Assembly: GCA_009667805.1 (NCBI GenBank)
Contig: CM019063.1
Span: 349,888,442-349,952,441 of the forward strand
DNA from: Leptobrachium leishanense
Lineage: Eukaryota; Chordata; Amphibia; Anura; Megophryidae
Direction of reading: 5' to 3'
Length of the DNA stretch: 64,000 nucleotides
Positions 55,231-64,000 of this stretch are shown piece after piece; position 1 is the stretch's first letter; each line of letters begins with the position of its first letter. The notes beneath the pieces were generated by a model. The model was not told the origin of the DNA. It saw only the letters and a list, made by a program, of their open reading frames with translations, and ran no database searches. Both the position numbers and the translations under genes were made by a program.

Positions 55231-56218
55231 CAGTGGCGATGGAATAAATATAAATAAGAATAAAATACTAATACATCGCCACCTTGAAAAATACATTGAA
55301 TAAATGAGTACTGTGCAATAAACAATGAAAATTGTATGCAATGGACACAAAGGAAATATGGACGTGAAAATGAAAATAGAAATAAAAATAAAAATGAGTG
55401 TAAATAAATGTTTGAATGAATGGATGAATGGGAGTAAATGTGTATGGACTAATGTGTGTGTGTGTGAATGTCGAGTGTGTGAAAATGTGTAAACGAGAAG
55501 TGAAATGAATTGAAATGATACAGTGTAAGCATATGTGAAAATCGGCCAGAGAGCCACGTCTACGCTGAAATGTAGAACGGTGTAAAACTATGTGAAACGA
55601 AGGGTATATAAACCCTAGAGGACATGTGAAGTGGCCGAGTGAAAAAATATACTGGAAGATGTTTAAATATCAAACCATGGTTCAGTCTCGAATTAAGGAG
55701 ACATAGAGGACAAAAACTCTGCGCGTGAAAATCTCGCATGTACAGGAATAGTATAAAACCAAAGATAAAAAATAAAATATAAAAAATAAAAAATACTGAT
55801 ACAATGGGTATAATGAGGAACCAATTTATTTATTTATTTATTTATAAAGGATTTTACCAGGAAGGATACATTGAGATTTCTCTCGTTTTCAAGTATGTCC
55901 TGGGTTCAAGTACAATGGTTAGTATGTCACCACAATGGGTGGAATGAATGAGTGAATGATGAAGTGTATATATAAGTGGATATCACATGTAGAGGTATAA
56001 AAACCATGTAAGCAAAGAAACAAAAAGACTGTGCGTAGGAATAAAAATAAGGTGACAAAACCTGCAAGGCGAACAGTAACTGAAAAATGTGTGTAAACAG
56101 AAGAGTGTGTAAACTTGGGGAAAAGTGCGAAGGAAAAATAAAGAAATAAAAATAAAATAAAAATGGAAATGGAAATAAAAATAAATATAAATAAAAATGA
56201 AAAGGAGTATGAAAAATG
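55231..56218. other. AT-rich 3' region of PLE A
   Basis: A-rich on the plus strand, with AATAAAAATAAAAATG-type runs near 55380 and 56140-56200 and (TTTA)n near 55827-55848. 55826-55916 (ATTTTACCAGGAAGGATACA) looks like a separate repeat fragment. No gene seen. Confidence 0.5.
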
Positions 56219-56395
56219 TTATAAAAAGGATGTAAAAGAAATATATTCATTGAGTCCCTTCGGAACAACAGTGTCCAGTGTCCTGATCCAGAATGTCTCC
56301 CGTTGTAAAAGAATCTTGGACCGATTGCCGCCTCTAGGAAGTGGAGGGACATGGTCGATGGTGATAAACCTCAGAGTAGATAATTGATGTTTCAG
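56219..56395 (-). pseudogene. PLE A protein C-terminal remnant
   Basis: The minus strand encodes RFITIDHVPPLPRGG, LLQRETFWIRTLDTVVPKG and LNEYISF, the end of the PLE protein just after GIY-YIG; compare FMAIDHVPVPRRG of copy 2 at 16.2 kb. It joins the inverted arm directly, so the insertion is severely 5'-truncated. Confidence 0.85.
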
Positions 56396-56787
56396 ATCCA
56401 TGTGTTTTGTTTTGTTATTTTGCCTTACACTGTGGATCTCTTTTGTATATAGTTTATTTTTGGCGCAGGTCCAACCACGGCCGAACATGCTTGTGGATAT
56501 TTTTCTGGCCATTTATGCTCAACACTGCTCAAAAGTGTTCCAGTACGATCGGTTTTTGACGAGTTGTTTTCCTATATGCTCCGCAGTGCTCATATTCATA
56601 TACACAATGTCCTCCTCCATTGTGCTGTTTTTAGATTTCGGCGCAGACGCGTCTCCCCGGTTACCCTCCGGCAGAGACGCTGCAGTCGCTGTTTATTGAC
56701 GTCCTCATCACGCGTACCCGCCGACAGCTGGACGCCACGCCCTTTGGGGATCGGGCGTCCTGCCAGGTGGCACGCTACAAGCTGGGT

Positions 56788-56802
56788 AAGTGATTCGTTA
56801 AT
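56788..56802. repeat. Target duplication of PLE B, left
   Basis: AAGTGATTCGTTAAT, repeated at 62094-62108. Confidence 0.88.
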
Positions 56803-57435
56803 CAAACAACAGTCGGACGTCAGTCCCGTGTGAGCGCACGTTTTGATACCAATAATGTTCCACACCTATCAGTGATATATAAAACACTTAGCTACATTTT
56901 CTGGGAAAGGCATTACCAGATATCGGGTTCAAATCCTGCAGTATAAGGACATAAATACAAAACACATGTGCAATATTGTTGGTACAAAGAAAATAGATGA
57001 GGGTTTTACAAATTTCCACTCACAGAGGGGGAGCCTTAAATCTGGCTCAGGTGGCAGGCCTTCTGACCTCTTATGAGGGGGGTCACACCCAACTCTTAGA
57101 GTCTTCAAATGTCTTCACTTCACCTATCATCTCGACATTTCACTTGGAGGTGGAGAAAAAGAGAACTTCCATTGCGCAAATATATTCTTTAGTTTGAATA
57201 TAATTAAACGAGCAGATATATACTCACAATTTTCTGAGCATCTACAATTAGTGGCTCAGTATGAAAGCATCAGGTATATCCCAGATCAGGGTAGGGTATC
57301 TTGCCTCCGTTATCCCCTCCAGGGTATAGCTACCCCCGTTGAGTAATGAGGTCAAATTCACCAAAGGAATGATCAATAGCTTTAAAATGATTTAATCTTT
57401 AAAATATAAAAGTAATAAAATGAGTAAACATTTCA

Positions 57436-57476
57436 GATACGCGTTTCGTCTGCCAAATGCTGCAGACTTCCTCAGT
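57436..57476 (-). ncRNA. Hammerhead-like motif, PLE B left arm
   Basis: Minus strand CTGAGGAAGTCTGCAGCATT then GGCAGACGAAACGCGT: CUGAGGA for CUGAUGA, GAAAC kept. The mirror copy is at 61300-61340 (GATGAAACGCGT). Confidence 0.45.
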
Positions 57477-58099
57477 CTGTAATGTTCACAACGTCAATGC
57501 ATCTTTATATATAGGTCCCTCAATTCCCCCAATTGGTCATCACACCTGATACATGTTTCGCTTGCGGGCCACCCTTGACTTCTGGTTCCGCGTTCCATTA
57601 AGCTTTAATTAAAATCCCGATCTGTTTCTTTCTTTTCTTCCCCCTGCGGTTCGTTATAAGCATCTGGCTTGCGTTCCACCTGTATGTCCTCCGCATACGC
57701 GTCATCAGGGGCTTCCGGTTCCGTGTTCGATCGCTATTTCCTTTTTATGCGGTTCATCAATGGTATCCGGCATGCGTCTCACATGCGCATTCTCCAACAA
57801 TCCTCTTCCTGATTCCTAATCCCGCCCAACAATGGCACATTCCTTCAATTGGTTTTTCAATAGTGTTTCTCACTGTTGGGTTTTATGTGAACTCACATTA
57901 AGACACAAACAAAAAGGAGGAAGAGAGGGACATTTACCATCAGAATAATGACAGTAGGGATCATTATAGCAATCAAATAAATAGCGGGAGTATTAATCTT
58001 TCTATATACTTTAGGGACAATTAACAATCTACAGTTATATTGAGTCTAATTATATACTCTCATATCATTATATATTAAGAAAGTATCACATATTAATGG

Positions 58100-60661
58100 A
58101 TAAGTCCACCTAAGGAGTTAATAGTCAAACCGGCTGATAAAAGGTGGTGGGATTGTGATCCTGAATAAAGAGAGGTATGAGACAGAAGCCTTGAGATTAC
58201 TGGGAGACCAGAATGTATATAAGATCTTAAGGGGTGACCCTACGGTCCAAATTACAAACCATTTTTACAGTTATCTAGATAAAGGGAGAGAATTAGATAT
58301 ACTGAAGGAGGAGGAACACTCATATTTGAAGGTAAAATATCCACGAATTCCAGTGTTTTATTATTTGCCAAAAATACTAGGGATGTGCGTTTCGGGTTTC
58401 GGAATTTCGGAATTTTCACGAAATTTCCCGATTCGTGTTTTCGGATGCGGCCGAATTTCCGAAAAATTTTAGATCCGAAAAGTTCAGATCCGAAATGTTT
58501 TCCGAGCCGAAACGAAATATTTTCGGATTTTTCGAATGGGCTTGAAATGTGGCAAACGAGGAGAACAGATGTTCCGAAAAACGAAAATTTTCCGAAAAAC
58601 GAAAATTTTCCGAAAAACGAAAATTTTGTAAAAACGAACATTTTCTGAAAAACGAAAATTTTTCGAAAAAACGAAAAGTCGATACAAAAAACGGGCAAAA
58701 TGACACAAAAAATACGAAAAATGGTCGATATGCCGAAAAATGTGCAATTCCGAAAAACGAAAATTTTCCGAAAAACGAAAATTTTGTAAAAACGAAAATT
58801 TTCTGAAAAACGAAAATTTTTCCAAAAAACGAAAAGTCGATACAAAAACCGAGCACAGTGACACGAAAATACGAAAAATGGTCGAAATTCCGAAAAAAAA
58901 TGTACTCGAAAAACAGGTCGAACCGAATCGAATCGAAACCGAAACCGAAACCGAAATCGGTCGAAACGAGCCGAATCGAAAAGTTTAAAAATCCGAAAAA
59001 TCGAACTGAATCGAACCGAAAAAAAAAATCGGTGCACAAGCCTAAAAAATACACAAGAACCGAGAGAACCCTCCAGGTCGACCGATAGTCTCCGGAATAG
59101 GATCCATCTCTTCAAGAGTATCAGAGTATGTGGATCATCTATTACAGCCGGTGGTGATTCAAACATCTTCCTATATTAAAGACACAACGTCCATATTGAA
59201 AGAATTAGAGAAGATAATATGGAAACATGATTTGATATTGGCTACATGCAATGTCAATTCGCTATACACTATCATTCCCCATCAGTTAGGTTGTGAAGCG
59301 GTGGAACACTTTCTTAAAGAATTGGGTAAATTTGAGGAGGATCAAATTGAGTATTTAGTTGAGGGAATTGATTCTTGAGAATAATTATTTCTGGTATGGA
59401 GGTCAATATTATTTAGTTTACTGGTATGGCAATGGGGACCAGGTTTGCCCCCAGCTATGCCAATCTGTTCATGTCATACTGGGAGTACCAGATGGTATGG
59501 GCAGGTCATGGCTGGGGGCAACACCTGGTCCTGTACAAAAGATATATAGATGATATCTTGATTGTATGGCAAGGTGAAGAGAGAGAACTACAGGATTTTA
59601 TATTGTATTTGAATACCAATCAGTGGGGCATACATTTGGATTCTAAGATCAGTAAGTCACGAATCGAATATCTTGATTTGAACATATATGTTGAAAATGA
59701 TCAATTAAAAACGAGGACCTACTTCAAAGACATTGATGTTAATAGCTATATTGGCATTGATAGTGATCATTACCCTCCCTGGTTAAAAGCTGTGCCAAAG
59801 GGCCAACTTTTGAGACTTCGAAGGAATTGTACGGATATCGAAGAATTTGACATTCAAGCAAAGAAACTCCTGGAAGATTTCAAAGAAAAAGGCTATAATA
59901 ACAGCGAATTAGCAATGATTAAGGAAGAAGTACGGAGTGTTGAGAGGAACACCTTGTTGCAACATAGAATTAAAGAAGAGAAATTTGGGTCAGAAGTACC
60001 GATCATATTGGATTATAATATAGGTAATAAGAATATTAAAAAATCAATTCAGAAATATTGGCCATTATTGAAAGACGATCCCACACTTAAAGAAGTAATA
60101 CCAGATCAACCTAGGATTATTTTCAGAGGAGGAGGAAATTTGAAGCAGAAACTAGTGAAGAGTTATTTACAAGAACATAAGGGACAGAAGAATTGGTTAG
60201 GAATTACCCCTGGATTCTATGGATGTGGAGATTGTGTGAGTTGTCGGAAAACACACAATAGGAGAAGACATATTAGCCAATTCGAGTTAGATGGGAATAA
60301 ATATAAAATTAGGGACAACATTACGTGCTTTTCAAAGTATGTTATTTATGCATTAAAATGCCCGTGCAATAGGTATTATATAGGGAAAAAGAAAAGGGCA
60401 CTCCAGGTCCGTATTAATGAACATACCAACAATATAATCAGGGGTTATGAGAAACATAATGTATCTAACCATTACTGTTCCAAACATAATAAAGATCCCA
60501 GAGGTTTGGAGTTCTTTGGAATTGAGAAAGTAATTAGGAATTGGAGGGGAGAAGATTTAGATCTTAAATTGTCCAAAACTGAGATGAAATGGATTTATAG
60601 ACTGAATACATTAGAACCGAGGGGTTTAAATGCCAAATTTGAAATGTGTCATTTTTTATAA
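58100..60661 (+). pseudogene. PLE B protein: RT plus GIY-YIG, truncated and interrupted
   Basis: Starts abruptly at the ADK-GG region (VKPADK, a frameshift at AAAGGTGGTGGG, then IVILNKERYETEA), so the N-terminus is missing. YPRIPVFYYLPKI is cut by the hAT-like MITE at 58378-59044 and continues after it with RVSEYVDHLLQPVVIQ. CNVNSLYTIIPH is in one frame to 59378; two frame changes between about 59355 and 59430 follow. The last part, 59426-60661, is open: GTRFAPSYANLFM, catalytic YIDDILIVW (about 59546-59572), a CGDCVSC Cys motif, GIY-YIG (CPCNRYYIGKKK near 60360-60395) and the usual end YRLNTLEPRGLN. Closest relatives are PLEs with GIY-YIG; it differs from the 11-17 kb family. Confidence 0.92.
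58378..59044. mobile_element. hAT-like MITE inside PLE B
   Basis: TAGGGATGTGCG at the left and GTGCACAAGCCTA at the right, with the exact 8-bp duplication AAAAATAC (58370-58377, 59045-59052). Interior is repeats of CCGAAAAACGAAAATTTT. 667 bp, no transposase. Confidence 0.9.
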
Positions 60662-62367
60662 TTACTGTCAGATATTAATGGATAAGTCGACCTTTCTTAA
60701 TATATAATGATATGAGAGTATATAATTAGACTCAATATAACTGTAGATTGTTAATTGTCCCTAATGAGTATATAGAAAGATTAATACTCCCGCTATTTAT
60801 TTGATTGCTATAACGATCCCTACTGTCATTATTCTGATGGTAAATGTCCCTCTCTTCCTCCTTTTTGTTTGTGTTTTAATGTGAGTTCACATAAAACCCA
60901 ACAGTGAGAAACACTATTGAAAAACCAATTGAAGGAATGTGCCATTGTTGGGCGGGATTAGGAATCAGGAAGAGGATTGTTGGAGAATGCGCAAGTGAGA
61001 CGCATGCCGGATACCATTGATGAACCGCATAAAAAGGAAATAGCGATCGAACACGGAACCGGAAGCCCCTGATGACGCGTATGCGGAGGACATACAGGTG
61101 GAATGCAAGTCGGATGCTTATAACGAACCGCAGGGGGAAGAAAAGAAAGAAACGGATCGGGATTTTAATTAAAGCTAAATGGAACGTGGAACCGGAAGTC
61201 AAGGGTGGCCCGCAAGCGAAACATGGATCAGGTGTGATGACCAATTGGGAGAATTGAGGACCTATATATAAAGATGCATTGACGTTGTGAACATTACAGA
61301 CTGAGGAAGTCTGCAGCATTTGGCAGATGAAACGCGTATCTGAAATGTTTACTCATTTTATTACTTTAATATTTTAAAGATTAAATCATTTTAAAGCTAT
61401 TGATCATTCCTTTGGTGAATTTGACCTCATTACTCAACGGGGGTAGCTATACCCTGGAGGGGATAACGGAGGCAAGATACCCTACCCTGATTTGGGATAT
61501 ACCTGATGCTTTCATACTGAGCCACTAATTGTAGAGGCTCAGAAAATTGTGAGTATATATCTGCTCGTTTAATTATATTCAAACTAAAGAATATATTTGC
61601 GCAATGGAAGTTCTCTTTTTCTTCACCTCCAAGTGAAATGTCGAGATGATAGAGTCTTCAAATGTCCTCACTTCACCTAAGAGTTGGGTGTGACCCCCCT
61701 CATAAGAGGTCAGAAGGCCTGCCACCTGAGCCAGATTGAGGCTCCCCCTCTGTGAGTGGAAATTTGTAAAACCCTCATCTATTTTCTTTGTACCAACAAT
61801 ATTGCACCATGTGTTTTGTATTTATGTCCTTATACTGCAGGATTTGAACCCCTGATAGCTACATTTTCTGGGAAAGGCATTACCAGATAAGTGTTTTATA
61901 TATCACTGATAGGTGTGGAACATTATTGGTATCAAAACGTGCGCTCACACGGGACTGACGGCCGACTGTTGTTTGATCTTAATTTCGTGTGTGGGGTGCA
62001 CGAGGGTGTTTGAAGCAGCACACAATTGTTAATATCTATACTGTAATATCAGCGCCAATTATTCACTGTTTGCCCTTGTGGGCTACTGTTATAAAGTGAT
62101 TCGTTAATGTTTCACACACGCTCTATTTATACCTGGCATTTACCTTGTGCCCACTACCTTGATAAAGGCCCCTGTGAGGGCCAAAACGTCGGTTTCGATG
62201 CTTTTGGGCATCTTTTTAATGCATTATTGATTAAACATTACTTTTTATCTTTATTTTTATTGAAGTCCTGGTGTGCGTCCTTTTAGTCTTTGGTCTGCAT
62301 ATTTTCCATTGGGCTTTGCACCCAGGCATCTGGTGAGTTTTTTCATATGGCCATTGCAGTCTGCCGC

Positions 62368-62372
<5 letters not shown>

Positions 62373-62406
<34 letters not shown>
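62373..62406. repeat. (TA)n microsatellite
   Basis: About 34 bp of TA between PLE A and the fold-back family copy. Confidence 0.95.
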
Positions 62407-62408
<2 letters not shown>

Positions 62409-62545
62409 GTAGGCCGTATTAGTCCAGATGCCAAAATCACGAGTATAGCAGTCTGTAGTGATACCTTTTTTATTGGACTAACGTTACATTTAAAGTACAA
62501 GCTTTCGAGAGGATTCCTCCCTTCGTCAGGTATAGAAGCTTACTA
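62409..62545. repeat. Dispersed fold-back family, copy 2
   Basis: TAGTCCAGATGCCAAAATCA..GTGATACC is the reverse complement of 35205-35256, followed by TTTTTTATTGGACTAACG..CAAGCTTTCGAGAGG matching 35110-35170 directly. The complement contains CCTGACGAAGGGAGG..TCTCGAAAGC, resembling a decayed hammerhead. Confidence 0.6.
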
Positions 62546-63479
62546 AATATTACAGTAGCGATACCTAAGCGATTGTATTTGCGAAGCATGAATTGATCTA
62601 GAGCAAGACTGTGACGGAACCGTTCTCATCCGCCTGTCCTGACTCTCCAGATACCCCCTTGCCAAGATCAGCCCGGCCTCTGAGTTGCTTGGAGCTCAGT
62701 GCCTCGAGCAGCCTGATCTGCAGCTCCAGATCTGCTTGATCTGAACCTCTGCCTTGGAGCCTCTTTGCATTTCCAGAAGGCCGCTCTGTGCCGTCTGAGG
62801 TTGAGTGTAGTGTAGCGTAGTTGAAGGAGACACCAGGCGAGCTGTATGTTCCAACTTAATGGTGAAAGACCTGTGGACGCCTGCAGCACCTCCTGGTACA
62901 CGAGCAGTAGATGGAGATATTTCTCCCAATCACGACCTTGTTCCTCCCCAGGGCCGGATTAAGATCTATATGGGCCTGGAGGTGAATTATTTTGGTGCCT
63001 CTTTTTGGAATTTAGTGAAATGAAAACCTATTTTAGGCCATTTAATAGTGCAGATACGGGTATATCTAACCAGGCAGATACTGTGTGAGGAAATTTCCAG
63101 AATTCAATCATCACAGTGTGTAAAACAATTTTTTTCATAATTTATCATCCAAATCTCTGCTTATGTATTCTATAGGGAATTCTTGTTAAAAAAATAAAAT
63201 AAAATGGGAACCTGTTACTGCATTTTTCTGAGAAAATATACAATTTTAACCAAAAAATTTGATATTTCCCATGTGCTTTGGATAAATGGTGTTTTATGAA
63301 TAATATGACTATGTATAAAACACTGACCTTGCTCCCAGCGTGGGAAAGGAGAATGCGAGTAATGGCAGTGGTATTGCTCATTTTATATGTGAAAAATGAA
63401 CAATGTCATCGCTTTGGAACTAAAAATAAAGTTTTTTGTTTTCCTTTTAGATTTTACATGGTCAAGTTTGGTATCAATG
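62546..63479. other. Unassigned sequence
   Basis: TGTGACGGAACCG at 62610 has the look of an LTR start but no end was found. CAGGGCCGGATTAAGATCTA near 62950 resembles a dispersed repeat end. No frame with domain character. Confidence 0.45.
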
Positions 63480-64000
63480 CAAAGGACAGAGTCTGACCTG
63501 TCCAATGACACCTCCCTTGACCTTGCGAGGTGTAAAGATTAGCTGCAGCTCCATCAGCCCCTATGTTAATGCTCTTCCCCGTACAAAAGCCCCTTATCCC
63601 AGTACACTCTGCAGGAATCAATCAGTTACTAGCGCTTCCGTACGTTTCCTCTTCCCTTCCAGGGAAGGGTCGGTGTGCAGGGCGGCAATAAGCTTTTCAT
63701 TCCAGCTTCCTTGCTCGAGGAACTCAGGAGCCATAGCCCCCTCGGACAGAGCCTCCTGTGAATCATGGTTCTCCTCCCGAGGATAATAGAGCCCCTCAGC
63801 CACTGGAGAAGGAGCACAATTATTTTCACCTTCATTACTGGCTAAGTTCACAGCCACCCCAGCAGCCTCACGGGCGGCCAGTAAACGGGTCACCACACTG
63901 GGTATCTGACTGGGGTCCACACCAGTCACACCTGAAGGGCCAGTAGGCAGGGCTCCATCTTCCTCTGCCCCGCTCCTGGAGATCACATTAGCACAGGAGC
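63480..64000 (-). pseudogene. Gypsy (Gmr1-like) pol linker remnant, runs off the window
   Basis: On the minus strand a frame open from the window end to the stop at 63618 reads SCANVISRSGAEEDG, then an acidic Ala/Glu-rich linker, then LIAALHTDPSLEGKRK. This resembles the protease-integrase linker of Gmr1-like Pol (QQTDPTLEKLRERA at about 50550). After a stop and frame change, RVYWDKGLLYGEE (about 63535-63575) parallels ERVYWDKERLYQE at 50618 in the complete element. Two stops follow, so it is decayed. I am fairly confident of gypsy origin, less of the subgroup. Confidence 0.6.

Larger units (their letters stand above)
56803..62093 (+). mobile_element. Penelope-like element B, inserted in element A
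   Basis: Inverted left arm 56803 to about 58079 and right arm about 60697-61977 are near-identical reverse complements; coding region between; a 3' tail of about 115 bp beyond the right arm. 15-bp target duplication. Carries a hAT-like MITE in its coding region. Confidence 0.92.
54631..62294 (-). mobile_element. Penelope-like element A, minus strand, split by element B
   Basis: GACCAAAGAC at the left mirrors GTCTTTGGTC at 62285-62294. Left terminal arm about 54631-55230; right arm 56396-56802 plus 62094-62294, its reverse complement. Between the arms lie AT-rich 3' sequence and a small coding remnant. Element B inserted in the right arm, duplicating AAGTGATTCGTTAAT. Confidence 0.88.

Noticed and set aside
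54921..55557. Hydrophobic frames of 70-134 codons resembling membrane proteins
   Set aside because: They come from T-rich antisense sequence of the PLE terminal arm and recur in the mirrored arm.
58252..59166. Phe/Arg-rich frame of about 300 codons, minus strand
   Set aside because: Translation of the GAAAA-rich interior of the hAT-like MITE, opposite to the PLE coding strand; composition is low complexity.
54560..62294. Host gene with long introns
   Set aside because: Every coding piece is PLE RT or GIY-YIG and the boundaries are terminal repeats with duplications.
62610..62950. LTR starting TGTGACGG
   Set aside because: No matching end, duplication or neighbouring internal sequence could be found; kept only as a remark.

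Overview
The window reads as vertebrate, most likely amphibian (frog or toad), repeat-rich chromosomal DNA. I found no convincing host gene. The evidence is the mix of transposon families: a chromodomain Ty3/gypsy element, a Gmr1-like gypsy element with a SCAN-like gag, Penelope-like elements (PLEs), L1 and L2 LINEs, Tc1, piggyBac, hAT-like and Harbinger-like elements, and a Helitron. There are no operons and no prokaryotic features. The amphibian call is inference from the families; no database search was possible.

Layout. 1-4940: 3' part of an apparently intact chromodomain gypsy element with its 3' LTR. 4941-6287: satellites and one possible exon. 6288-8898: a hairpin-rich non-autonomous transposon and a Tc1 element with an unbroken transposase. 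8899-10963: AT-rich DNA with a duplicated 170-bp segment. 10964-16998: two head-to-tail PLE copies, the first with an inverted terminal arm. 17124-18946: decayed piggyBac transposase. 20266-27223: an L1 with 16-bp target duplications, containing a Harbinger-like MITE and a solo gypsy LTR. 27955-30513: an L2 LINE split by a 358-bp PLE fold-back. 30514-36465: small hairpin elements, LINE fragments and four minisatellites, one a 1-kb G-rich array. 36466-41200: a rearranged, broken gypsy element.

41442-54559 is the most informative object. It is a complete Gmr1-like gypsy element with 1.2-kb LTRs and the 5-bp target duplication CACCC. Its integrase lies upstream of its reverse transcriptase and its gag carries a SCAN-like stretch. 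Its 5' LTR is split by a 4.37-kb Helitron inserted precisely between A and T and filled with palindromes and about 2.2 kb of a 19-bp CACGTG repeat.

54631-62294: a minus-strand PLE into which a second PLE inserted (15-bp duplication), itself hit by a hAT-like MITE (8-bp duplication aaaaatac). The last 500 bases hold a minus-strand remnant resembling a Gmr1-like pol linker.

The elements do not work together as a system. The interest is in precise nested insertions with readable junctions, hammerhead-ribozyme motifs in the PLE termini, and the Helitron payload. Frameshifts and stops are reported where frames change against the expected domain order. Identity levels are judged by eye.
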